Shown: positions 45,283 through 52,831 of the stretch, one piece after another
Layout of the letters: each line of letters opens with the position of its first letter
How positions within the stretch are numbered: the first letter of the stretch is position 1
Source of the DNA: Alistipes sp. UBA936
GTDB taxonomy: Bacteria; Bacteroidota; Bacteroidia; Bacteroidales; Rikenellaceae
Reading direction: 5' to 3'
Length of the DNA stretch: 64,000 bases
NCBI GenBank assembly: GCA_002293505.1
Contig: DBDI01000021.1
Location: forward strand, 2,146 to 66,145
Program-made: the position numbers and the translations under genes
Notes under the pieces: model-generated
What the model was told of the DNA's origin: nothing
The model's input: only the letters and a program-made list of their open reading frames with translations
The model's database searches: none

Positions 45283-45816
45283 TCAGGTCTCTTTTTGGGT
45301 GATTGGTATGGCGGTGGAGCGGATCTCGTCGCCGGAGAGGTTCAACACGCGGATCTTACACAACACCGACGGCTGATAACCGCCCCCGCAGATGCTCCAC
45401 AGGTTGGACAACTCGGCGAGGGATAGGTTGACCGGTTCGACGGCCAACGCATTGCCCGAGTCGGGAAGAGTGAGCTGGGAGTTGTTGCGGATGTAGTGAA
45501 GGCTCTCGGAGAGAAAGCGCAGCCCCTGTTCGTACTGCTTGTCGGCGAAGAGAGCTGCAATAAGAACGTAGAGGTTGAGTTGCCACGAGGGCGACGACTT
45601 TGCAATACGCTGGCCGGCCGGGCGGGAGGGAAAGGTTATGCCGGCGGCAGTCTCGCGCTCGACGTTGACGAGGCTCACCACAAGCTTGTTCGGAGGTGCG
45701 ACCCCGCCACGGCTCAGAGGAGCGGAGAGCAACACGGCCCCGTCGCGCAACGAAAACACGCGCGACAAGTAATCCGACAAACCCTCGGCAAAACACGATA
45801 ACGACCGGTAAACCAT
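45283..45816 (-). CDS. eCIS tail-terminator/cap, Pvc16 (DUF4255)-like
   Basis: 177 residues. LSDYLSRVF near the start, KLVVSLVNVERETA (about 44-57), SPSWQLNLYVLIAALF (about 74-89) and YEQGLRFLSESLHYIRNN are the conserved blocks of DUF4255 (Pvc16/Afp16 N-terminal). Known: this protein caps the tube and sheath end. It is first in the eCIS operon, matching other eCIS. A possible promoter lies at 45837. Confidence 0.88.
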   Translation of the reverse strand: MVYRSLSCFAEGLSDYLSRVFSLRDGAVLLSAPLSRGGVAPPNKLVVSLVNVERETAAGITFPSRPAGQRIAKSSPSWQLNLYVLIAALFADKQYEQGLRFLSESLHYIRNNSQLTLPDSGNALAVEPVNLSLAELSNLWSICGGGYQPSVLCKIRVLNLSGDEIRSTAIPITQKET

Positions 45817-45836
45817 TTCTTCTCGTTTTGGGACGA

Positions 45837-45844
45837 CAAGGATA
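45837..45844 (-). promoter_or_regulatory. Weak -7 candidate for the eCIS operon
   Basis: Minus-strand TATCCTTG differs from TAnnTTTG at one position and lies 20 nt upstream of the first eCIS start, inside the 57-bp gap after the AraC-type gene. A weak site fits regulated expression. Confidence 0.35.
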
Positions 45845-45873
45845 GCGAAATCGAGTGGGAAAAACGATGCAAT

Positions 45874-46404
45874 TTATGAATCGCAACACTTTTTTTTGCA
45901 AAACTCGCGTGGCGACGAGCCGGTTATCTGTTTGAATGCGCGCCAGAACGTTGTGCGGTCGTTGAACCCCACTTCGTAGGCGATCTGGGAAAAGTTGCAG
46001 GTGCGCTCCGGGTCGGAGAGGCGAGAGACGGCCTCCGCAACGCGAAGTTCGTTCACCCAGCGGCTGAAACCCAGGCCTGTGGTGCGGTTGACGGCGCGCG
46101 AAAGATAGGTGGTGTTGATGCCTGTCCGAACGGAGAGGCTGCCGAGCGTCAGTTCCGGGTGGAGGTACTCTTTGTGCTCGACTATGAGGCGCGAGATGTC
46201 CTCCATAATACGTTGCTCCTCGGCGGAGGGCTCGCGTGGGGGATTTTCGGGCCGACGGACGGCAGTTCTGCGGGAAAGCCATTTGTGTCTGATGTTGTGT
46301 AACCGAACGAGCGTCGCGACCAACACGGCCGCCGCCAATAACAACGATAGCACGAATCGATAGAGATTCTCTCTTAGTTCGGATCGACTCGTAGGCGATT
46401 TCAA
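45874..46404 (-). CDS. Membrane-anchored AraC-family transcription regulator
   Basis: 176 residues. One membrane helix (about 15-36, LYRFVLSLLLAAAVLVATLVRL), a short basic and Pro-rich linker, then an AraC-type double HTH (about 68-172) with TLGSLSVRTGINTTYLSRAVNRTTGLGFSRWVNELRVAEA and IAYEVGFNDRTTFWRAFKQITGSSPREF. There is no sensor or ligand domain outside the membrane. It is directly upstream of the eCIS operon and overlaps the candidate cargo gene by 4 nt, so it is a good candidate eCIS regulator, which is inference. Confidence 0.82.
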   Translation of the reverse strand: MKSPTSRSELRENLYRFVLSLLLAAAVLVATLVRLHNIRHKWLSRRTAVRRPENPPREPSAEEQRIMEDISRLIVEHKEYLHPELTLGSLSVRTGINTTYLSRAVNRTTGLGFSRWVNELRVAEAVSRLSDPERTCNFSQIAYEVGFNDRTTFWRAFKQITGSSPREFCKKKCCDS

Positions 46405-47372
46405 TTCAATCTAAGTCTTTTGCCCTTATACTCGGAGTTCTTCCTTTTTCTCATTTCTGTGTCGCTCTCCATATCCCCGTCTTCCATATCGGACAGTGCA
46501 TCGTATATCTGCCGATCGCGCTCATCCAGAGACGACAATTCTATATGACCTTTCATAACCCCCCACAGACGCTGAACCTGCTCGCGGCCGGCTTGGGCGC
46601 TTTTCACGAACTGGTAGTCTTTTTTGATATCCTCTAATGTCTTCTTGCCAGATTCGATTAGTCGCAAAATTGCACGAAACACCTTCACCGCACCCTGCTT
46701 GCGCCACTCCTCGGCAAGATAGACAATCCCGATGAGCATTATCGCCGCCCTCTGGGCGTTGGGGTCTTTTAACTTGTCAATGCCGTCGGTTAGAAGGATA
46801 TCTGCAATCTCACGATCGGTTACGCGCTCTTTCTTCAAAGCCTCGATTATACTTTTATAAGTAGTACCCACCTCCGTATCCGGATACTGTTTCTTATTTG
46901 TGGAGATGTATGATGAGCATCGAGAGTGTCTAATATTCACCGGTTTCAGATGGGATGAATAGAAGGTGTGAAATCCCATTTTCGGGTCTGTCAGCCTGTA
47001 TTTCTCTCGAAACTCGGGATAGGGTCGGGGTCGCTTGACGGGTTTTGGGGACAGCAGATTGGTAAGTTCATTAATCTTTGTTTGCAAATAATCCAGCACT
47101 TTCCGATCGTATTCGGATGGCACGGGAATGGCAGCAAAGGCTTCTAAATATTTCTTGTAGGTGTTAATCTGCTCTTCAGAGTCAGCCTCCTGAGGATTGC
47201 AATCCAACTCTATCTGCTGAAGCGTAACGTCAATTTGCTCCTCGTCAGAACCCTCAACGCACTTGCTATCGACATCGACTCTGGTGAACTGAAATGGTGT
47301 CTGATTGGATGCCCGAGGGTTGCTGTCCAGAGTGCGGGAGCGTTTAGCCGCCCCCATATAGTCCTTTTTCAT
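46401..47372 (-). CDS. Candidate eCIS cargo/effector, unknown family
   Basis: 323 residues from ATG 47372, placed 7 nt after a -7 element. No signal peptide or membrane helix. The N-terminal ~35 residues (SRTLDSNPRASNQTP) resemble the short polar leader I associate with eCIS-linked cargo (SNP.AS.Q.P), unverified. The middle is acidic (EEQIDVTLQQIELDC) and the C-terminal half is helical and charged, ending in a basic segment (MRKRKNSEYKGKRLRLN). Base composition is more AT-rich than neighbours, suggesting transfer. It is co-transcribed with the AraC-type regulator. I do not recognise its activity. Confidence 0.5.
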   Translation of the reverse strand: MKKDYMGAAKRSRTLDSNPRASNQTPFQFTRVDVDSKCVEGSDEEQIDVTLQQIELDCNPQEADSEEQINTYKKYLEAFAAIPVPSEYDRKVLDYLQTKINELTNLLSPKPVKRPRPYPEFREKYRLTDPKMGFHTFYSSHLKPVNIRHSRCSSYISTNKKQYPDTEVGTTYKSIIEALKKERVTDREIADILLTDGIDKLKDPNAQRAAIMLIGIVYLAEEWRKQGAVKVFRAILRLIESGKKTLEDIKKDYQFVKSAQAGREQVQRLWGVMKGHIELSSLDERDRQIYDALSDMEDGDMESDTEMRKRKNSEYKGKRLRLN

Positions 47373-47379
47373 AGTAGAC

Positions 47380-47408
47380 CAAAGATACAAAAAATTTTCT
47401 TATCTTTG
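47380..47408. promoter_or_regulatory. Compact divergent promoter: candidate cargo gene (-) and GH9 gene (+)
   Basis: CAAAGATA at 47380-47387 is a minus-strand TATCTTTG; TATCTTTG at 47401-47408 is the plus-strand copy. They are perfect inverted copies 13 bp apart. The first lies 7 nt before ATG 47372 and the second 34 nt before ATG 47443. Confidence 0.6.
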
Positions 47409-47442
47409 TCGGGATAACCCATTTTTAAACCACAAAACTACT

Positions 47443-49890
47443 ATGAAAAGACTACTCGTTATTGCGGCGGTGCTCACCTGTAGCAGTGCCGTGGCGCAGG
47501 TCGATCCGGCGCTCAGGGAAGACATCCGGGCGACGGGCTACATCCACGCCGCACCACTCACCAAGGACTACACGAAGGCGTTCGAAACCTGGGCTGTGAA
47601 CAAAAAAGTAATCACAAGCGACGTTCTCTTCGATATGGAGAGCCTGCACGGGTGGAGCCACCGCGGTGTGGGAGGAATGACCCTGTCGACCGACCACGTC
47701 AAGAGCGGAACGCACTCGATGCTGCTGACCGCCGAAACTGAGATCACTACCCTGCCACCGCCCTTCGGAATAGGTGCCGGAACATCGCTGGCAACGTACG
47801 AGGTGGGCGGAAAGAACTGGGAAAAGTATAATAGATTGCACTTCTGGATCTACCCAGACTGCGAGGGTGCGAGGAGCATATATCTTAATATGTACATCGA
47901 GAACGACGGTAAGATAAAAGTACCCGACCCGTACAACAGGGAGGGTGTGCACGAGATCAACCTCATCGGCGGTCAGTGGAACGAGTGCTTTCTGGAGATG
48001 CCCGAACTGCCACGAGATAAGGTGAGCGCACTGAAGTTCGCCATCGAGATCTTCGGAACGGAGATGACGATGAGCGGCCTGCTGAAGTTCTACATCGACG
48101 ACGTGAAACTGCAACGTATCGAGAACCCGGAGATCGCCTCCGGGTGGGTGCCCGCGCCGAACCGGATCATATTCTCAACAACGGGCTACGGAGTGGACAG
48201 CCGCAAGACGGCAATCATCAACGTGCCGGGCAACGACGGCAACTACTCCCTCGTCGACCACAAGACCGGAGCGGTGGTGCACCAGGGTCGCATCGACAAA
48301 GCCAAGACCCAGATCGGGACGTTCGAGTCTATAGACTTCAGCTCGTTCCGCACCCCGGGTCAGTACAGCATCCGTGTCGGAGGAGTGACCACGATGCCGT
48401 TCTACATCGACGCCAACATCTGGGACGACTCGGCCTGGAGAGTGTGCAATTATATGTTCGTGGAGCGTTGTGGATACCCCGTGCCGGAGCACCACGCAAC
48501 CGAGCATCGTGACCTGAACGGCGAGCACAACGGAAAGAAATTCACCATCAACGGCGGCTGGCACGACGCGGCCGATATGTCGCAACAAACCCTGCAGACA
48601 GGCGAAATAGCCTTCAATATGTTCGAAGCGGCGCTCAATGCGAAGAAGAAAGGCAATCTGGATCTGTACAACCGCCTGATGGAAGAGGCCAACTGGGGCC
48701 TGGACTACATCCTCACAACGCGCTTTGGCGACGGCTACAGGGTGCAGACCTGGGGAACAAACCTGTGGACGGACGGATTCGTCGGAACGGTGGACGACGC
48801 AGGTCGAAGAATGGTTCGTGTGCATAACCGCGCTTTCGAGAATTACCTGTTCGCCGGTATCGAGGCCGCAGCTTCGATGGCTATCGAGAGGGACAAGGTG
48901 CTGAAAGAGTACCTGGTGAAGGTAGCCAAAGAGGACTTTGCCTTTGCGCAGGAACGTTTCGACCAGATGGGCTTCGACGAACTGCTCTCGGGCGGCGGCG
49001 GTGGCGACCACGCGGCAATGGCTTCACGGAGCCAATATATGGCCAATGTGTCGTGGGCCGCAAGTCAGATCTACAAGGCAACAGGCGAACAGTACTACGC
49101 AGACAAAGCCGCCGAAGTGATCGAGTACACGCTGGATTGCCAACGCACCGAGCCGCTTGGCGACAAGGACGGCATCAGCGGGTTCTTCTATCGCGACCTG
49201 AGTCGCAAGAGCATCGTCCACTACAACCACCAGTCCAGAGACCACTACTATATGATGGCCCTGACGGAACTCTGCGAAACCCAACCCAACCATCCGGACT
49301 ATGCGAAGTGGGCGGGCGCGATCAAACTCTATGGCGAGTACCTGAAAAAGATTATGCAGTACGTTGCGCCTTACGGAATGGTGCCCAGCGGTGTGTATAA
49401 CATCCACGAAGCGACGGCCGATCCGGCACAGTTCTACATCGCCCAGGTGGGTGTGCGCAGCGGGCAGGAGGCAAACTACGCAGAGCAACTGAAAAACGGT
49501 GTGAAGCTCGACGACGAACACTATCTGAAGGTATTCCCGGTATGGTTCTCATTCCGTGGCAATGCGGCGGTACATCTGGCAACGGGCAAGAACGCAGCCT
49601 TGTGTGGAAAATTCCTGAACGATCCCGAACTGAGGCACATTGCCGAGGAGCAGTTGATGTGGATCGTGGGCAAGAACCCGTTCGGGCAATCCATCATCTG
49701 GGGCGAAGGCAGCAACTACGGCCAACAGTATGTGGCACTGCCGGGCGAAACCGTGGGCGAGATTCCCGTGGGGATGCAGTCGCGCGGAAACGAAGATACC
49801 CCCTACTGGCCGCAGTTCAACACCGCGACCTACAAGGAGGTTTGGGGATCGTCGGCCGGCAAGTGGTTTACGCTTATAGCCGAATTCTGA
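47443..49890 (+). CDS. Secreted GH9 glycoside hydrolase with N-terminal binding domain
   Basis: 815 residues. Signal peptide MKRLLVIAAVLTCSSAVAQ. Residues ~50-225 look like a jelly-roll carbohydrate-binding module (LFDMESLHGWSH ... FYIDDVKLQRI), then a CelD-type Ig domain (~235-325, ending TTMPFYIDANIW) and the GH9 (alpha/alpha)6 barrel. The catalytic base motif is GGWHDAADMSQQT (about 371-383), the GH9 DAGD site written DAAD; a late NEDTPYWPQFN may hold the acid. GH9 enzymes are endoglucanases or exo-acting on beta-glucans. The 3' end overlaps the convergent GT92 gene by 61 nt. Confidence 0.87.
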   Translation: MKRLLVIAAVLTCSSAVAQVDPALREDIRATGYIHAAPLTKDYTKAFETWAVNKKVITSDVLFDMESLHGWSHRGVGGMTLSTDHVKSGTHSMLLTAETEITTLPPPFGIGAGTSLATYEVGGKNWEKYNRLHFWIYPDCEGARSIYLNMYIENDGKIKVPDPYNREGVHEINLIGGQWNECFLEMPELPRDKVSALKFAIEIFGTEMTMSGLLKFYIDDVKLQRIENPEIASGWVPAPNRIIFSTTGYGVDSRKTAIINVPGNDGNYSLVDHKTGAVVHQGRIDKAKTQIGTFESIDFSSFRTPGQYSIRVGGVTTMPFYIDANIWDDSAWRVCNYMFVERCGYPVPEHHATEHRDLNGEHNGKKFTINGGWHDAADMSQQTLQTGEIAFNMFEAALNAKKKGNLDLYNRLMEEANWGLDYILTTRFGDGYRVQTWGTNLWTDGFVGTVDDAGRRMVRVHNRAFENYLFAGIEAAASMAIERDKVLKEYLVKVAKEDFAFAQERFDQMGFDELLSGGGGGDHAAMASRSQYMANVSWAASQIYKATGEQYYADKAAEVIEYTLDCQRTEPLGDKDGISGFFYRDLSRKSIVHYNHQSRDHYYMMALTELCETQPNHPDYAKWAGAIKLYGEYLKKIMQYVAPYGMVPSGVYNIHEATADPAQFYIAQVGVRSGQEANYAEQLKNGVKLDDEHYLKVFPVWFSFRGNAAVHLATGKNAALCGKFLNDPELRHIAEEQLMWIVGKNPFGQSIIWGEGSNYGQQYVALPGETVGEIPVGMQSRGNEDTPYWPQFNTATYKEVWGSSAGKWFTLIAEF

Positions 49891-50771
49891 TCGTAACGAT
49901 CGAAGTAGTCGAGCCCGCGCTGATCCAGTTTGCGGGCTCGACCTCTTTCGCGCTTGGTCAGAAACTCCTCGTAGGACTTCACAGCATAGTGGTTCACCCG
50001 GACGTTGTCGTGCACGGGCGGGCGGTATTTGAAGTTTTCGACGATTGCCTCGCCGCGTGAATTCACCGAAGGCCCGGTGCCCGGCAGGCGTGCAGCCTCG
50101 TGGCAACCGGTCATACAGGCCACGCGACGCGGATCGACCACACTCTTGACGTGACGGTTGAGCTGGTAGTCGGCTTCGGCGTGGCGGGTGAAGCGATCCA
50201 TAACCTTTCCGGGTCGCTTTTCGCGTTGCCCGTTGCTGCCGTAGATCAACCAGTTCAGCTCTACGCTCGGGTGGCGCTCCATAGTGTGGAGGTACTCGGC
50301 GAAGGTGCCGCGCTCGGGAACCACGAACTCGTCCAGATCGAGAAACATCAACCAACGCGTATCCAGTCGGTGGCGCTCGATGCAGTCGTCGTAGGCGGGA
50401 ATCTGCTGGCGACGCCCGGGCCAGAAGGTGTACTCGACGATGCCGAGGTCGATGTAGGGAGTTAGGATTGCGACCGTGTCGTCGTCGCTTTCGTTGTCGT
50501 AGATGTAGAACCGCTCAACCCCTTGCCCCAGATGCCATTCGAGCCACTCGACGAAGTACTGGCCCTCATTCTTGACTATGGCGCAGACGCTCAGGTAGTG
50601 CTGCGAGGCAGGTGCGTTGGGGTGGAGTTGTCGTTGACGCCAGAGTAGCCGCATCAGCCGCCACGGGCCATAACGCAACAACCCGCGCCAACGGTTACGC
50701 TCCATCCGGTTGGGAATCACTCCCGCGAAGGCCTCCGCAAGCTTCTTTTTTGTGTGAGGGTCCATTTTCAT
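49830..50771 (-). CDS. GT92-like glycosyltransferase
   Basis: 313 residues. HYLSVCAIVKNEGQYFVEWLEWHLGQGVERFYIYDNESDDDT (about 58-99) and WLMFLDLDEFVVP (about 136-148, with the D.D/E metal-binding motif) are typical of GT92/DUF23. The N-terminal ~55 residues are basic, and there is no signal peptide, so it is cytoplasmic or membrane-peripheral. It probably adds a hexose to a surface glycan. The ATG at 50771 is 4 nt after a -7 element; ATG 50765 is an alternative. It overlaps the GH9 gene tail to tail. Confidence 0.82.
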   Translation of the reverse strand: MKMDPHTKKKLAEAFAGVIPNRMERNRWRGLLRYGPWRLMRLLWRQRQLHPNAPASQHYLSVCAIVKNEGQYFVEWLEWHLGQGVERFYIYDNESDDDTVAILTPYIDLGIVEYTFWPGRRQQIPAYDDCIERHRLDTRWLMFLDLDEFVVPERGTFAEYLHTMERHPSVELNWLIYGSNGQREKRPGKVMDRFTRHAEADYQLNRHVKSVVDPRRVACMTGCHEAARLPGTGPSVNSRGEAIVENFKYRPPVHDNVRVNHYAVKSYEEFLTKRERGRARKLDQRGLDYFDRYDQNSAISVNHLPADDPQTSL

Positions 50772-50775
50772 ATTC

Positions 50776-50803
50776 CAAAGATAAACAATCTTTCATATCT
50801 TTG
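50776..50803. promoter_or_regulatory. Compact divergent promoter: GT92 gene (-) and Stealth gene (+)
   Basis: CAAAGATA (50776-50783) and TATCTTTG (50796-50803) are perfect inverted -7 elements 12 bp apart. Start codons lie 4 nt (50771, minus) and 5 nt (50809, plus) beyond them, so both mRNAs would be leaderless or nearly so. Confidence 0.65.
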
Positions 50804-50808
50804 TGCCG

Positions 50809-51741
50809 ATGATGATAGATTTGGTGTATTTGTGGGTGGACGCCAGCGACCCTAAATGGCTGGAACGTAAGATGGTGGCGACGGGAGATTTCCGCGAAGG
50901 CTCCGAGACCGACAGCCGCGCCCGCTGGGAAAGCAACGACGAGCTGAAGTATTCGCTCCGGTCGATGGAGCGATATGCCCCCTGGGTGCGTAAGGTGTTC
51001 ATTGTCACCGATGCCCAAACCCCCGACTGGCTCGATACGTCCAATCCCCGGGTACAGGTCGTCGACCATACCGAGATACTGCCCCCCGAGGCGCTTCCGA
51101 CGTACAATTCGCGTGTAATCGAGAGTCACATCTACAAGATACCCGGGCTGGCCGAGCACTTCCTGTATGCCAACGACGATATGTTTTTCAACGGCGATGT
51201 CGAGCCCGGATTCTTCTTCGCACAGGACGGCTATCCGATTGTGCGTCTGAAGCATAAGCCGTTGGGCAAATGGCACTACTTTGTGAAGTTCCTACGAGGC
51301 AAGCGTCCGGGAAGCTATCGCACCAATGTCCACAAAGCGGCCCTGATGGTGCAAAAGAAGTTCGGGAAGTACTATGGCTCGCTGCCACATCACAATATCG
51401 ACGCGTACAAAAAATCGGATTTCGCCGACGTCATCGAGAAGACTTTTGCGGACGAAGCCCGGCAGGCGACAATGCATCGCACGCGCACGATGAACGACCT
51501 GCAGCGCTCAGTGGTGCTATACTACGCCCTTGCAATCGGCCACGCGCACGTGAAATTCGTGGGCAACGACGAGAGTATGCGAATCCCCGTTCAGAGGGCC
51601 GACTACGCGAAATACTTGCGCACCCGCCAACCTAAGCTGTTGTGTCTAAACGATACCCAACGAGCCACCGAAGCCAACCGGGCGCAGATCAAACCCTTCC
51701 TGGAGCAGCTCTTCCCCGCGCCCTCGGCATTCGAGCGATAA
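50809..51741 (+). CDS. Stealth-family sugar-phosphate transferase (1)
   Basis: 310 residues from ATG 50809 (ATG 50812 possible; GTG 50803 lies in the promoter). Stealth regions are in order: CR1 DLVYLWVDASDPKW (about 4-17), CR2 NDELKYSLRSMERYAPWVRKVFIVTDAQTPDWL (about 45-77), CR3-like HIYKIPGLAEHFLYANDDMFF (about 106-126) and a CR4-like C-terminal CLNDTQ segment. The family transfers hexose-1-phosphate to make phosphodiester-linked polysaccharide (capsule or LPS). It pairs with a second Stealth gene on the opposite strand. Confidence 0.87.
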   Translation: MMIDLVYLWVDASDPKWLERKMVATGDFREGSETDSRARWESNDELKYSLRSMERYAPWVRKVFIVTDAQTPDWLDTSNPRVQVVDHTEILPPEALPTYNSRVIESHIYKIPGLAEHFLYANDDMFFNGDVEPGFFFAQDGYPIVRLKHKPLGKWHYFVKFLRGKRPGSYRTNVHKAALMVQKKFGKYYGSLPHHNIDAYKKSDFADVIEKTFADEARQATMHRTRTMNDLQRSVVLYYALAIGHAHVKFVGNDESMRIPVQRADYAKYLRTRQPKLLCLNDTQRATEANRAQIKPFLEQLFPAPSAFER

Positions 51742-51816
51742 CCTCCGGCACCCGTTTTCTCCCCTTCGCCCCATTGCCCCTTCGCTCCTCGCTCCCCTCG
51801 CTTCCGTCCCCTCGCC
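51742..51816. repeat. Pyrimidine-rich tract with four CCCCT(T)CGC motifs
   Basis: The 75 bp between the convergent Stealth genes are strongly pyrimidine-rich on the plus strand. CCCCTTCGC or CCCCTCGC recurs at 51761, 51777, 51794 and 51808, roughly every 14-17 bp. It may be a terminator-like or structural element; no gene fits it. Confidence 0.5.
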
Positions 51817-52821
51817 CTACTTCTCGAAGCTCGATTTGTCGGGCAGGATGGTTTCGAAGGCGGCCTCCAGCGAGGCCATCACCTGCGCGTAGTTACGAAT
51901 GTGAACATTGTCGTTGAGACATACTAATTTGTATTTCTGCTCTCTGACGGCTTCGATGGCTTGTCCGGGCCGCAACACCAGCGGGAACATTCGTGTGTCG
52001 ACGTAGGTATTGTAGGGTTCGAAGTTGCCCTCGCAAATTTGCCACGTGCGGAAAAGCTCCTGCGTGAGGTCGTCCGCTGTGCGAAACCGGTGCATCGAAG
52101 CCTCCGTGAGCTCCTTTCCCGCCGCCGCCCACACCTTTTCGTATGTGCTCCTAAGATATGGCTGGGCGTTGTGGGGCGTGCGCAGGGTTACAAACCGCGG
52201 GTAGAATCGCAGCAGGTAGTTCAACCACGCCTTGGCGCCGTACTCGGGCGCGAACCATTTGTCGTGCCATTGGCGCATTACGGTCTGTTTGTCGAAGTGT
52301 TGGTTGATGATCGCGATATTGTTGCGCAACATCTTGGCCCACTGCGAGCCGCCCGAGTTATAGCGAAAAGTTGCGATGTCGCACGGCAGTCCGTTGCGGA
52401 AAAAGCGTTCAGGAGGAGTGGGTGCGGTCAGGAAAAAGTCATCGTTGAAGTAGACGAACCGCTGGGCGATGCCCGAAATGCGATGGAAGTAGCTCTCCAA
52501 GACGCCACTGTTGAAACAGGGCAGGAACTCGTGCGGAATGTAGTCCCGATGGTCGACAAGGTTCAGGCGCGGGTTCGACGTGTCGAGCCAGTCGGGCCGC
52601 TGGCCGCAGGTGACGAAATGCACACGCCGAACCCACGGAGCAAACCTCTCCACCCCCCGAAACCAGTAGCGCAGGAAGCCGTGGTCGCGAAAGCGGGCAT
52701 CGCTCGTGGAGTTGTTCGAGTTGTCGGTCTGCGGACGGCCCGAGTAGCGCGCGAACTGCTCCCGCCACGCCGGGTCGTCCATATCGACCCACATCACAAC
52801 GAAGTCTATCTGTTCCACCAC
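51817..52821 (-). CDS. Stealth-family sugar-phosphate transferase (2)
   Basis: 334 residues from GTG 52821 (GTG 52818 possible); an ATG further up lies inside the GH5 gene. CR1 IDFVVMWVDMDDPAW (about 6-20), CR2 RDHGFLRYWFRGVERFAPWVRRVHFVTCGQRPDWLDTSNPRLNLVDH (about 44-90), CR3 with FNDDFFL and CR4 in the CLNDNVHI end. Divergent in sequence from the neighbouring Stealth protein, so not a recent duplicate. It starts 10 nt after the GH5 stop, suggesting co-transcription. Confidence 0.86.
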   Translation of the reverse strand: MVEQIDFVVMWVDMDDPAWREQFARYSGRPQTDNSNNSTSDARFRDHGFLRYWFRGVERFAPWVRRVHFVTCGQRPDWLDTSNPRLNLVDHRDYIPHEFLPCFNSGVLESYFHRISGIAQRFVYFNDDFFLTAPTPPERFFRNGLPCDIATFRYNSGGSQWAKMLRNNIAIINQHFDKQTVMRQWHDKWFAPEYGAKAWLNYLLRFYPRFVTLRTPHNAQPYLRSTYEKVWAAAGKELTEASMHRFRTADDLTQELFRTWQICEGNFEPYNTYVDTRMFPLVLRPGQAIEAVREQKYKLVCLNDNVHIRNYAQVMASLEAAFETILPDKSSFEK

Positions 52822-52831
52822 CCCGTCGTGC

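Noticed and set aside
30333..45816. Contractile phage tail or T6SS instead of eCIS
   Set aside because: DUF4255 cap, two tube genes, Pvc11/12-type baseplate, Pvc15-type ATPase and DUF4157 are eCIS traits; there are no capsid, terminase, TssJLM or ClpV-type genes.
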